Shown here piece by piece: positions 49,407 to 62,700 of a DNA stretch of 64,000 nucleotides. The position numbers and the translations under genes are program-made. The stretch is from the NCBI RefSeq assembly GCF_015832195.1, contig NC_052046.1, positions 22,436,161-22,500,160 of the forward strand, in the 5' to 3' direction. Within the stretch, counting starts at the first letter, position 1, and the number at the start of each line of letters is the position of its first letter. The notes under the pieces are model-generated. The model saw nothing but the letters and a program-made list of their open reading frames with translations, was not told the origin of the DNA and searched no databases. The stretch comes from Motacilla alba alba (taxonomy: Eukaryota > Chordata > Aves > Passeriformes > Motacillidae).

Positions 49407-52400
49407 GTAAGGATGTCGCGGGGGCCGCCGGGCTGGTGCCGCGGCCGGGGCTGGGGGTGGGAGCGGCCGCCGCGGAGCTGTGGGCGCTGCTCGATGCGCA
49501 CGGAGTCGAGGGATCTCCCTGGCGGGGTACGCCAGCCGGAGGAATCCTGCTGCATTCGGTGCCGTGCATCAGCTCCGGTGAGGGGAGAGCCATGCGATCC
49601 GTGAGCGACGCACCGCGATCTGCAGAGGTTTGTCTTCGCCGTAGCCACATCGGAATTCTGGAAGAGCCGTCTCGGCTCCCAGTTCCTCACTGTGAGGACC
49701 TTTCCTGGGTTGTTAGGCGATGTTCAGTCCTGAAAACGAGTGCTTTAAACTCAGTGCGCCAGGGTGAAATTCCAGAACAGGGAAGGCTCGCTTTCACTCT
49801 TCTCGAGTCTTCAGAGAGTATCGAACTACGTGGGAATTTCTCAATAAATTGAAGGCTCTGAGGAAGTCAGTTTCATAGCAGGTTCCTTAAGTAAACTGGG
49901 GAATCCACTTGAGAGCTTAAGGAAATTAGAAGGAACAAAATCTATAAAATTAGTCAGATCTCATACAAAGTGGTAGATAAAAATGTTACATAGTTACCTA
50001 TGAAAACTTTCCACAGTCATATACTTCGGAATTTGTGTAGTGATTTGAAAAAATAGTCCATGCAACCGGGCTTGTGGAATGGAAACTCATCCATGTTCCA
50101 AAGCAACAGAAACCTGGTATCATCTGGAAAACTGCAAGGTGGAGACAGTCTACAGAAGTTACAAATCATGTCCTTTGTATTTTGGTCACTTAGGAATTCA
50201 GATGTGAAATTTGCATATTACTATGGGAGTTACAGATATCTCCTCAAGCTGTTTAGGACCTTAGAATTCTTCAATTTATTAACTTCCTTGCGTGTGTGGT
50301 GATAACAGCTGCATCCTTGTCTCTGTGCTATCACTGGGGGTCACAGGTCAAGATGTAGGAAGGAATTACTCCTTGCTTCTTAGGCTTGTTTTTATTTTTC
50401 TGTTGTCTTCCCTTCCATTAAAAATTTTTGAACAGAATAAACCCAAACTTGCAGCTGTCTACATATCCAAGAAAGTGATGTTTCTGCCAAAAGTCTAAAT
50501 GATACGATAATTTTTTTGGATATATACCTAAAATTGCTAATCACACACAGGATTATGTAAAATTAAATAATGGGAACCTTCTCATTGATTTAAAATCAAT
50601 ACTGTGTTTGTAGATATTTGGGTTAAGCATATCATATTACAAATCCACTGAACTGTGGAAGAGGAGCAAACATTTTTTCTCCAGGATTCCAGCTCTCTTA
50701 GCGTTTTAGTGTCATAGCTTCTTAATAAACACTACAAACCCCTATCTGTAGAGAGCTGAAATAATCTTAAAAAGCACAATTGTTGGTGCAATGACTTGAG
50801 TGGTATCTTGGCACATTAAGGTCAAGAGCACTAAATTTGCTAACAAATATTTTAAACACATTTTAGACATTTTGGGGTATTGCAATATCGAATTCCTTTG
50901 CAGACCATCTTCTAACAAGGAGGACAAACCCTGAAATGTAGGACTGTGTTACTGATAAGCCTGCATCTCTCTAAATCTGAGTGAGCACACCCAAGCCAGG
51001 GCCAGCACCTCCGTAGTGCAACTATGGTTAAGTATCAGACATCTGTTACTGTTCACAGCAGAGGTTTTGATTTGGTAGCTGTTTTAAATTAATTTCTAAA
51101 TGCAAGTACCTGTGGATTTCAGAGTAATTCTACACCTTTTAATTCAACAGTTGATACTCTATACGAAGGTCTAAAAATTGAGCATGCTAGAAGCAAGCTG
51201 CAAGATCATTGGTAATTCAATGTACCTGAGTCACATGATGGTCTGTGTATTATATTCAGTATTTAATGGGTACTGGTATGCTATGTGAGCTTGTAGACTG
51301 ATCTTGTAAGCACCTGGCTGGTGGAGAGCTCACCTATTTCAATGGTTAGACCACTTGGGAAAGGTAAGTTGGCTTGCAAACCAGCAGGGGTTTCTTAGTC
51401 TGATTACATATAATGAAGAATTCACTGTTTTGCTGTGCAGTGTTTGGCACGTGCAGTACCATCAGGCAAGCCAGGTAGTTACACATTGGGTGCGTGGTGG
51501 AAACCAACTGGTGAGTAACTGGGCTTTGGACCAGTGCTGCTGTTAAACATTTTTTTGGGAAACTTGAAACTAGAGAAATGTAGAGTAGTTCAGGACATTT
51601 TCATATTGCTGTATCTTGTATATCTGTGCGTGTGTTTCATCTTACAGAAGGTAAGTGTACCAAGCCCTTATATAGGCCAGACACAGAGGTTGTCCTTCCT
51701 TGTTTCTCTGTCTGCCAGTCTGTCTCACTTCTCCCAGTTCCTCATTCCTGTTGCATAAAAACAAGTTCTTATCAATAGTTACTGTTGACTGATATAACCA
51801 TTGTGGATGACCTTTTGTTGGATTGAACACATACAATATAGTATTCTTTAATAGAGAAACATGGATTTTGTGTTCTATCCTAGTTGACAAACATGTATTA
51901 ATTTGTTCATTGCCAGTATTGCACAATCAGTCTTCTTTGAGCAGAAGTTTGATTACATGAAAAATCCTCAAATAACAGCTCTAAAGCACACTCAGGATTT
52001 ATATTGGAAGCTTGGGATGTCATATGTATTGACAGGTAAGTACTGTGTTTCAAGTTGGAACTGTTGCTATATTTTTCTTGTTGTTGGTACAGCTTGTACT
52101 TTGATCTGTGAGCAGGGGAAGTAGAGACAGGGATGCAGTTGTTGTTTAGCTGGAATGAATAAACTTCCTTAGACACAATGGGGAAGCTACACAGTTGTGA
52201 ATTCTGGAGGGATGCAGAAATTTATATCCTATTAAACATAGTATCTAGTATTAATTCCTGATTTATTGATGCGTAGTCTCTCCATAACTACTTCACATGA
52301 TGGCCTTTACATGACGGCTGTGGACAAATAGCTAAATTTGCCACTTGCTTTTCCCATAATTCATGCTGAATTATAAGGAATTACTAGGTAAAAGCTTCTG

Positions 52401-53537
52401 GAAGATGTGCTCATCTCTGTCATGTCATGTTAGTCAAGGTGTTTTTATAAAGGCTTCATCTTCAGTTTTGTTAGACTATATTTAGTATGCTATCCTCATA
52501 AAGGTAGTTATGATATGTGTCAGTTTGAGATGGCAAAATTAGAATACTAAGGTTCTTAAGTTGGCTGGAGAATATTGAGAAAGATTAGTATTTTAGGGTA
52601 TACTTGTTAGTGCTGCACTTGCCTAGAAATAAGTATTTTAATTTTTGGTAGTCTGCAGCTGGCTGATCCATTCCTAGATCTTACTCTATTTGAAGTATGT
52701 GCAGTTAGTCAAACACATTTCTTTAAACAGAACAAACTACAGTCTTGTCCTGATATATTTCAGTTTGCTTTCTGTGTCTGGGTGACAAGACATGAACACT
52801 GTAAAGTTGTTGGGACCCAGAAGTATTATTGATCATCAAATTTGTCCAGACTCAAATTCTTTAACCTGTTTTCCTCCCACAAGACTTAGTGGTAGCTTTC
52901 CCCAGACTTTGTTTTAGCAACACTTCTATCAACTGTGCTCCACAGAAATACTTGAGATAGTCAAGTGGAAGGTGTAGCTTCTTGGCAGTAGTTCAGTGTT
53001 ACTGCAATTCCTGGCCATCTTGCTGTCTCAGGGTAAAATGAGGTGCTTATTGTGTGAAAGCAATGGCAGCAAAGTAATTTATGCTGTCTTCTGTAGCAGA
53101 ATGGAGAGTATAACAAGTTCTACAGATAGCAAAACTTGATTATCTGTAAGGAATTAGTAATGTATAAATACCAAAACAGACTGCATATCAGTCAGCCTGA
53201 ATTGGTTATTAAACTACTTTACAGAGAACAATATGTGTAGACTTCTACCATGCTTAAATTATATTCTGTCACAGTCACTTAATGACTTCAAAACAAGCAT
53301 AAGAAATCTGAACCAGATCTTATGGCCTGGTAAAACATAAATGAGTGTCCTGAGCATCATGAGGGGATGACTGCTGATCTAGTGAAGGTATTTGTAATGA
53401 CTTAAGGTTGCAATTGATCTGTTTTGGTACTTCCATGCATTATCAAGATTTTATAGGCCAACCCTTTTGGAAAAATCCTACTTCTACTGAAAATAAATAT
53501 TTAAGACCTTCCGATTCATTATGTTGGGATTATTTTA

Positions 53538-53583
53538 ATTCTCAGTATTCTCATTTTTATTCTCAGTATTTATTCTCATTATA
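53538..53583. repeat. TTATTCTCA-type tandem repeat
   Basis: Irregular head-to-tail copies of TTATTCTCA(GTAT) in the intron, with a short GT run following near 53603-53618. Confidence 0.75.
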
Positions 53584-56500
53584 TTTACTCAAGGCAAGCA
53601 TTGTGTGTGTGTGTTATGTGTGTTCTTGTGATTTCTTTTTTAAAAAACAGTGTTTGCTCTACCACAGTTACCATTATCTTTGCAGGACTCATCTAGTTGT
53701 TGAGCCAGTATCTGAGGAAATACACAGTCTTGGGGCCACAGAGATTGCAATGGCCTATAATTCTGTAACAGGTCAGCACTTCTAATCAGGGAAGGCAATG
53801 ACATTTAACTAGAGCTGAGCAGAGTATTTCTGCCTGCTAGTTGGTAAAAGTTTTAAGTTGAACTTAGATATCACTTTTATGGGAATTTTTCTTGCAAAAT
53901 ATTTATTCTTTATGATTGTGTCATAAAACTGTAGTTTGATTAAAGGCTCTTAGCTACTCATTCCTTAAATCATTGCCTTTCAAATCTGTGTCTATGCACT
54001 CGTGTATTTCAGAGAAGAGCATTATCATGTGATGTAACACTAATTTACTGGTTTCTCGTTAGTATAACGGTGCCTTGGACATTGTTGTAGTTGAAGCTAT
54101 GGTTTTCTAAGGTATTCCAAACCGTATAAACAATGCAGATACTTCAACCAGACTAGAGCTTAGTTTTTCTTCTCCTTTAGATGTTTGTAATTTGGAAGCT
54201 GTTGAGGCCTAAAATAATTACCGAGGACCAAGGTCTCTGCTAGTCCAGAGGTTGAAAGTTAAGAGGTGCTTACAAGGAAACCAGTGTGGTGTGTTCATAC
54301 CCAGGCAGGCTACAACTAGGTCTAGAATGGGACTTGCATGAGTATATGTGCCTGTGTTTTATCAATGTGCACTTCCTATCTGAGACAATTTTGCACTGGA
54401 GAAGACTCTCAGGCTTCCCCATGTATGTGGTTATAGTGTTAGTAACAGTTAACTGTGACAGTGAACAAAGAAACTAAGTATTCTGTATTATTTAAAGTGA
54501 AAAAAAACCCTGAGTCCACCTCTTCTTTTTTTTTTTTTTTTTAAAGATACCATGAAACATGTATTTAAATGCCCTATTTAAAGGCCCTACTTAAGTGAAA
54601 GCTTTCTGTAAAAAAATTTCAAAAAACATGCTTTCTAGTTCAGGGTTTTGTGCTATTCTTCCTGCAAGGCTTTTTCAGATATAGTCAGTCTTAAAGGTAA
54701 AGTGTAATGGGTGTTCAAACCATTGAATTATGAAAAATCTTTTTTATCCAGTTTTGATAGTAGACTTCTTTTCCCCATTCTGTTTCATGTTTTTATATTT
54801 CCCAAGGCTCAGCCATGTGAGATCCACCAAAATTAGTATTGTGTGCAGAACAGAAATATTAGAGGGGAGAAGAGGCTAGAGGGAGCTGTGGGTTTATTCT
54901 ACCTGGTCCTTGCACTATGCAGTATTGAGCTCTGTTTTATCTACGCAGAGTCCTGGTAGTGGCATTACTCCATTTGGTGAAGTGATGGAACTGTGTTTCA
55001 ATACTGTATTGATTTTCTGGAACTGCATCACAGTCATGCTTCTGACAACAGACTGCACTCTGATACACTTCTTTGGTGGCAAGTAGTGATGAACGCCAGT
55101 CATCGTTAAAAAATTAGTCTAGGAAAATACTGTTTAAACATGCAATAGATGATGTTGGATTGCCAGATACAAGCATATATTGACATTTCCAGTAACTAGT
55201 CATGATTTCTGGTTTTTTAGTTACAATTATCAAGTTAGGTAACTTAAGCAGACTGCATTGCTCGTTTTCTGTAATGGGAAGGGAGAACTTGAAATACATA
55301 GGTCTTCTCAGGTTTTTCTTCTTCCTCCACATACATGCAAATGATTCACAGGCACTGTTTTGTTGATATTTGTGGTTGTGCTCTTTGCAAACATCCTGAT
55401 TATTAAATTTTCACAGGTCTCCCACCAAATGTGGTGGGAACCACAGAAGCCAGGCACTGCTTCATCCACTTGTCTACTACAGAACCAATGTTTGTGCAGT
55501 GAGCTATGTCAGTACTGTATGCTAGATGACTGCAAATACAGGGGTATGCACAAAGATAGGGCAACTACAGGTGGGATAGACCTACATTTTACTACAGCGG
55601 TGTTTGTTTACTCTGGTGGGAAATGTTTAAAAAGGTCTGAACTCAGATCCAATCCTGTTGAACTTTGCTCCTCAGTTTTGAATCTCAGGTCTGGAAAGGT
55701 TTTTTGTGACTGACTACTAGGTTTAATCTCAATTTATTGAGCAATGGTGGTTTTTTCCCCTTTGAATAGTGTATTTTGTAGTAAAAAAAAACCAAACCAC
55801 TACAGCCAAACCCAAACCCAAACAAACTCACTAAGCCCAAATGATAATAGGTTATATTGCTGGGTACAGAATTTGGGTTTTTAAAGTGCTTTTAAATTAC
55901 TTATTGTGTAAATAGTATGCTGTAGTCTTGGATCCATGGTTAATCTCTTCTTGTAATAGGACACATGATGAGGCCTTCCCTGAGTTTTGAAAACTGAAGA
56001 ATAAACTTTAAATGGTCAACACTTTACAGTGAAGTGTTGATGAAATAAATAATCTTTGACATGTATTCTCACAATTCTTAGGCCTGCTTCTTAGGCCTGT
56101 TCATTTCCAAGAGACTGCTAGCCCTGGCTTGTCTGTACAAAATTTTGAAAGAATGTACTGTGTGATATTGGAAAAAACACTGTTTTCTCCACTGTGACTT
56201 AGTGTGGAGTACACAGCCATGGCAGGTATCTTAGGGTACTTCTCATGCTAACAAAAATAAACATATGCAATAATATGTGGTGTGTATCTCTGTTGTCAGG
56301 TGGCTGTATGCAGTAAACTGGGGTCCTAAGCAGATATTCAGATGATTTGCTTTAACCATTGCTTTTGCACTACTTGGGTTTTTCACTGACTCTGTGTGAC
56401 TAAAAGAGTTAACCTGCTATTAGAGCGGAACACTTCTGTTGGATTTAACTTAATTTCAGCTTCTGGATACTGATTTCCAAGTGCTTTTACAACGTTTGAG

Positions 56501-58490
56501 TGTGAGTCCCTTTTCTACATCTAGACATTACTAGGAAACAATTGGCAGTGCTTGGGAATAGGTGGTGTCCTGCCTATTGGAGTCCTAGGTACACATGGTT
56601 CTCAGAAGTACTGCAGAGCCCAGGTAGTATGTCTGGCTACATATGATAGTAAAACTCAAAAGATGCTTGAGAAGTTTTCATAAAAAAGACACCAGTGCTG
56701 AAGTATATGATTAAAGAATGGCAGTAGATTTCCTAAGATAACCTCATATCTGAATGTAAATGCTGCCCATGTTTCTTACAATAGATCTTAATGGGCCACT
56801 CGAGATCTGAAGTATTTTTTACTGAGACTTATGTATTTGTTGAGCTTAATTGTGACATAGAAATTAAAAAAAACAACAACAACAAAAACAACAAAACTTC
56901 CTCTTTTGTCCACATTAATTATAGTTTTTAAAATCAGACTGCAACAAAAGCTAAAGTAGTTCTATTACTGGGATGGAATGATGATGAGTATTATAGGGTC
57001 CTTTTCAATATGCTACTTTTATTGTTAGCAGAAGTGGAGAATTAATATTCTGGGGTGAAGTTCTTAGACAAAGAAAGACAATCTGCTTCTTCTCTAATTG
57101 TTCTTAAAAAGAACAATTTTACTTGGCATTAAAATATATTTAAAGAGTCCTTTTCTTCTCCTTAGTAACAACGGCAAATCCAACGTTCAAAGAATACTGC
57201 TGGTCTTCAGTGCTCAGAGATGGACATGGTATTCCTCAAATCACTTGCACTAAGTCAGCCTTTACAGATAGAATTCACATCTAAATCTTGCAAAGGTTAC
57301 CTTCTGCTCCACCATCATGTTTGTCTTTTTGTCTTTGTACTTCTGCCACTGGCTAATGTTTTTGTAAAACCCAATACTTTGCTTATTCAGGGAACCCTAT
57401 ATTTTTTTTTTCTTATATCTGTGCTGTTCATCTTCCTGAAGAACTGTTAGTCTTCATTTGCTTGTAACACTGGAAAAATTTTTGCAATTAACTATGGTAT
57501 GCTGCTCGTGGCAGTCTATTTACTGTATTAACCAGTCTGTTTGTAAACACAAAACCTGTTAGTGAGTGGGAAATAGCAGTTTCTGCTGTATGGACTAGTA
57601 TTTGATGCTTCAGTTAAGCCTCTTTTGGACAGAACCCATGTGAGCACCTAAGTGCTCCAGTTTGGGAAGACTATACCATGTTTAGCATACAGCTATAAAG
57701 TGTTTTTAAATGCAGCTTTTTTTAAAACTGATTTTGCAATGCAAGCATTCTGTAAGTAGCTAATGAACTTGCTCGGTTTTGGCCACTGTTTATTTCATGG
57801 ATACAGAAACACTAGGGCTTGGTTTGTTACATTTAATATCTGTTCTGATATTTATGCACACAGGCAGGGGTGAGGGAGGCTTTTCTAGTTCTTTTTTCAT
57901 ATGTAGATTTTGAAGGCATGGAACCCTACCGGTTATTCAGGTACCATGTAAGGAAAATTGTTAATAAAAAACTATTCATGCTAACAAGCACTGGTTCTTG
58001 CTCTTTGATTAGATGCTTCTTAACTGTAGTAGCATGTATTAATTTCTGAATATTTTTATTTAGCGGGTAAATATAGGCCTCTAAAGTAGGCAATTGCAGC
58101 CAAAACTTCTGCACCAATTGTATAGTATCCTTTTTTTTTCTCAGTTTGTCAAAAATGCTAAACAGTGTTCTGAGACCTGATTTTTTAAAATTATTTTCAT
58201 CTGAGTGAAGCCCTGATGCCTACCTGCTGTCTTGGGCTTAGAACTAAGGTCATCGTAAGTGCCCTTCAGAAGTATAAGCTAAATTTTGAAGTGCTGTTTG
58301 CAAAGTGGTTGCTAATCTAATTCCAGTACAACTCATAACACTTTGTCTTTACCAGCCTCCACCAGCTCAATCAAAGGAAGTGCATGAGCTGTCAGTGAGA
58401 AAATGTTTCTTTACATTATTTCAATAGCAGTACATGTGGCTAGTACTGATGCAGTTTTGTGTTTCCAGAACTGTCATCTTCACAGAATGG

Positions 58491-59755
58491 GTAAAATGGG
58501 AAGGGACCACAGTGGGTCATGTTGTCCAACCTCCCTGCTCAAGCAGTGTCATCTCAGAGCACATTTCACAGGATTGTATCCAGACAGTTCTTGAGTATCC
58601 CCAGTGAGGGAGACTTCACACCCTCTCTGGGCAATCTGTTCCAGTGCTCAGTCACTGCACAGTAAGGAAGTTCTTCCTCTTGTCCAGGTGGAGCTTCCCA
58701 TGCATCAGTGTCTGCCCATTGCCTCTTGTCAAACTGCTTGACACCTCTGAGAAGATGGTCCGCCACTGGTCCATTGTCTTTACACCCTTCCTTCCAATAC
58801 TTGTATACACTGATGAGATGCCCTCTCAGTTGTTTCTTCTTGATGTTGGACAGCCCAGCTCCCTCAGCCTTTCATGATAGGAGAGATGCTCTAGACCCCT
58901 CATCATCTCTGTGGCCTCTGATGAACCCACCCCAGGAGCTCCATGTTTCTGTTGCTGTGAGGAGCCCAGAACTGGACACAGCACTCCAGGTGAGGCCTCA
59001 CCAGGGCCGAGTACAGAGGCAGGATCACCTTCCATAACCTGCTCTTCCATTGCGTGGCAATGCTCGTCCTAATGCCCCCGTTTTTGGCCACCAGGACACG
59101 CTGCTGGCTCATGGACAGCTTCTTGTCCACCAGGACCCCCAGGTCCTTCTCCACAGAGCTGCTCCCCAGCAGGTCAGCCCCAGCCTGTGCTGCTGTCTGG
59201 GGTTGCTCCTCCCAAGGTGCAGGACCCTGCACTTGCCCTTGCTGAATTTCAAATGGTTCTTCTCTTTAACATCTTCTCAAAGTCCTTCTGAAGAGTTGCA
59301 CAGAACTTGGAGGTATCAGTCATTCCTCTCAGCATAGTATCATAACTGAATTTGCTGAGGAGAAATCTGCTGCTTTTTACAGGTCAAGGATGAACAAGTC
59401 AAACATTTAGAGCCCAGTATTGAACTTTGGGGGACACCACTAGGGACAGGCCTCCACCTTTGACACTGATTTTGACCTTCTGAGATCTGCTATTCAGCCA
59501 GTTCTCAATCAACCTTCACTGTCCACTCATTCAGTCCACACTTCCTGAATTTGTGAATGAGGATGTGAGAGATGGTGTCAAAAACCTTGCTGAAGTCAAG
59601 TAGACAGTATTGACTGCTCTCCCCCCATAAGCTGCTTATCAGTGGAATGAACAGCCTAGTCCAGGTGTGACTGTCCTTCTCTGCCTGTTGAGTTTCATCC
59701 CCATGGCACAACATTTCGTATAAATTCTTCCTTGACTGATGCTTACTATGCAAAC
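58491..59755 (-). mobile_element. CR1 LINE fragment with decayed reverse transcriptase end
   Basis: Minus-strand CR1 of about 1.26 kb. The 3' end starts at CACAGAATGGGTAAAATGGG. Further along, the minus strand reads KDLGVLVDKKLSMSQQ and LVRPHLECCVQFWAP (58903-59232), then LLDFSKVFDTISHILIHKF near 59540-59600, all from the C-terminal part of CR1 ORF2. Frames are broken and the 5' part is missing, so it is inactive. Right edge approximate. Confidence 0.93.
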
Positions 59756-62700
59756 CTGTCTAACTTTTCCCTCATCAGCTGCTGTAGTGGGCTGTGCAGA
59801 GCACTCTTTGCTCTGTGCTCAGTGTGTGTTCATACTAGTATATTTAAAAATGGATTTTGCCCTTTATCATTATTTTGCATCTCGATGGGATATTTTGCAC
59901 TACAGTGGGAGGTTGCCTGACAGTGTGAAACATGTCATTGGGAGAGACAGGATTTGGAGCCATCTTAGGAACACCTTCAGTGATCCAGTGAGCAAACTGC
60001 ATTACCTGTCAGGAATGATATTTGGGTGTCTCAGAATGTTTGGTGTAAGTGTGCTGTAAACAACCAGGGAAACAGACCTGGGACTCCCAGCTACAGGTCA
60101 ATATAGGCTCAACCACTGCATCCAAAAGTCAGTAGTGTTTGCTTGGCTGTAAGTTGTCAGAAGGGAGAAACTTGGCATGGTAATAATAATGTGCTGAATG
60201 TGAATGAAAGAGTCTTTATAGTTCCTGTAGTGCTCAATGGGTGATTCAAATTGATTTGTTATTTATAAATATAAAATTAATTTGTTTACCTTTCTAGGAG
60301 TCTAATTCAGTTCCTTGATACAAATAAAATGTGCCAGTTCTCATCTTTTGATGTGGAGCAGTGATTTTTTTTCCTCTGAAACTTAACATGCAGCTGTAGC
60401 ACTCTAGTTGGGATTGCACATTGTTTGAGGATCAAGTGCTGGTGATGAAATGCATGTCTATTCAGCCCCTTCTTATGTCAGTTTTGATACTTCCACTGAT
60501 GCTGGTGGAAACATGAGTTCAGCTTTGAGATGTTTGCAGTCAACATGGGGTAGTGCTAGTGGTTTATTTCAGGGTGTTTATTTTTGAGGGTTAGGTGCAA
60601 AAGCTCTTAAAACTGACTGTTAACTGATGAATTCTTAATGTCAAATATGTTGTTTGTGGGTTTTAAGCTGGAAATGAAAGGCGTGACAAGTGCCAGGCCC
60701 ACTTAAAGAAAAAGCTTTTTAGCTTTTTCACATGGAGAAAGCATGTCAAAGATAATAATCTGGAGATGTGGAGAAGATGGAGTAGATGTGGTTGATTGAG
60801 TGTGAAGTGATGCGGAGTTGTGATTTTTTCTGTATGAAGGTCTACAGGGAAGCAAAATGGAAGTTTAGAGCCAATAAGGAGATGAATTAAAGCTATTAAA
60901 AAGCAAAGAGAAGTTGGTAAAGACTGTGGTGCTGAATGAGGAAACCTGATTTTAGTACAGACATATCTTTGAGACAAATTCCAAATGTGGTGTAATAAGC
61001 AAGGAGGATATGTATTCCTTGGGTTTTCTGCTGTTAGCAAATTGCCAAGACATCTAATTTTAATAATAACAAAATTATGACTAGCATTATTTTAGCGTTG
61101 TCTCTCAAAGTCAAAGATGATTAGAAAAACAGCAGTTAGACTAATTTTTAAATAGTATCCCTGTTTACCATATAATTGCTTTTTATCTCAATGGAAACAC
61201 ATGATGACTTGATTCTATGATTTTGTATTTCTTCTATTATTTTCTAGGTTCCAGAATTCCCATTAGTCTATTGTCAAAAGCCCCAGCTTTGCCACTTTGC
61301 TCCATAGTTGTGAAATACAGCCATCAGAATAGAAATTCTTGTCTAGGCAATGATGAGACTTGATGGAGCATGCAAAATCACACTGAATGTCAAATCAGAA
61401 AATACTGTGTTTACATTGTTTATTGAACTCTGCTGTATTTTATAGAATCTAAAATGATGTGGGATTCCCACTCTTATTATTTCAATGATTTATGTAGCTT
61501 CATGTCCTAGTGCCATCCCTATATTCTCACTTCCTTCATACTGCACTATCTGTGCATGATGACACTTGTCAGTGCTGCTGAAGGATTTTATTACAGCCAC
61601 TAAATTGGTCTAACCAAACTTTAGAACAGAGGGTGTTGATTTACAGACAGTCTTGTGCTTTCATGTCAGGACAAGGCTAGGAGTTTCAGTCAGTCAATTT
61701 TCTGAATCTGCTGGTCAGGGTGGCATTTCTACCAGTGTTGTTGTATGACCCTTAAATCCCACTGACCACTATGATTAACATCAAAGACCTTGCAAGGTGC
61801 TGGTTCTACCTATCTCTGCCTCAGCAAGAGCACCTAAGTGGCCGTATGCAATTTGGCTTAATTCTTACCTTGTTTAGTCTGCATCAGTTGGTCTAATTAG
61901 TTACTTGTGAGTGGCATAAACAGCCCTTATCACAAGCGGAAAATGGTTTTGCAAAGGAAACTACTGAACTTCAGATCTTCAAGAATCCATAAATTATTTG
62001 AGGTTGGTTGTGAAATGTGAAAAGGAAAACATGCAGGTCATGAATAGGCTTGCATTCTGGAGATTGCAGAGATTGAAAATTATGTCCCATCTGGAGCCTT
62101 CCTCCTCATTTTCCTTATCCTTCTCCATGCCCCTGGAAAGGAGACTACTGCTGTACCTGCTTGTAAAGCAGTACACGAACTCCTGTCTCACCAGCAGTGT
62201 CTCTGGATCCCAAAGCGACTTTGTGCTCTGGCTCCCTCTGCTTCTCTTATTTGGAGAGCTGTGCTTGTGCTGCTGGTCAAAGGGGTTTCTTTACTTCTTT
62301 TCTGTTCTGTTTTTCTCCCCTCCCCTCCTTCAAATTGTAGTTCTTGTAATGGTTCTCAAGACTGTAGATACTGTTCCTGAGGACCGTGTAAAGAAAATAT
62401 CTATTAATTTACACTCAAGAAAACTGGTGGTGCAGAAAGACAGGAAACTATAACTTAATTGTCACATGACTTTGTAAGAAAGTACTGTGTGAAATAACAG
62501 TAGAAATTCAAGCTAAGCAGTTAAACTACTTAATATTCTCCCTTAAAATATTTACATGACTTCTCTAAGAGTAGTCTGACTGTCAGAACTTCATTGCAGA
62601 GAGCTTTTAGATAAAGATTGCAAAGGAAAAATTGTCTCTGTACAGGGAGTATTAAGGAACTAGGGGAACTAACTAGAAACCCTGGTTGTGGCTTGCTTTC

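Larger units (their letters stand above)
47990..49640. promoter_or_regulatory. HOMER1: CpG island over HOMER1 promoter and exon 1
   Basis: About 1.6 kb of dense CpG covering the promoter, 5' UTR and start of intron 1. It explains the many long GC-rich ORFs on both strands, including one of 481 codons, none of which looks like protein. Confidence 0.9.

Noticed and set aside
48205..49650. 481-codon minus-strand ORF and several other long ORFs over the HOMER1 exon 1 region
   Set aside because: They lie in a CpG island where stop codons are rare. Composition is Arg/Pro/Ala/Gly-rich on both strands with no domain.
61998..62453. 151-residue plus-strand ORF in HOMER1 intron 1
   Set aside because: No recognisable domain, and its hydrophobic stretches come from T-rich DNA. 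No splice or promoter evidence.
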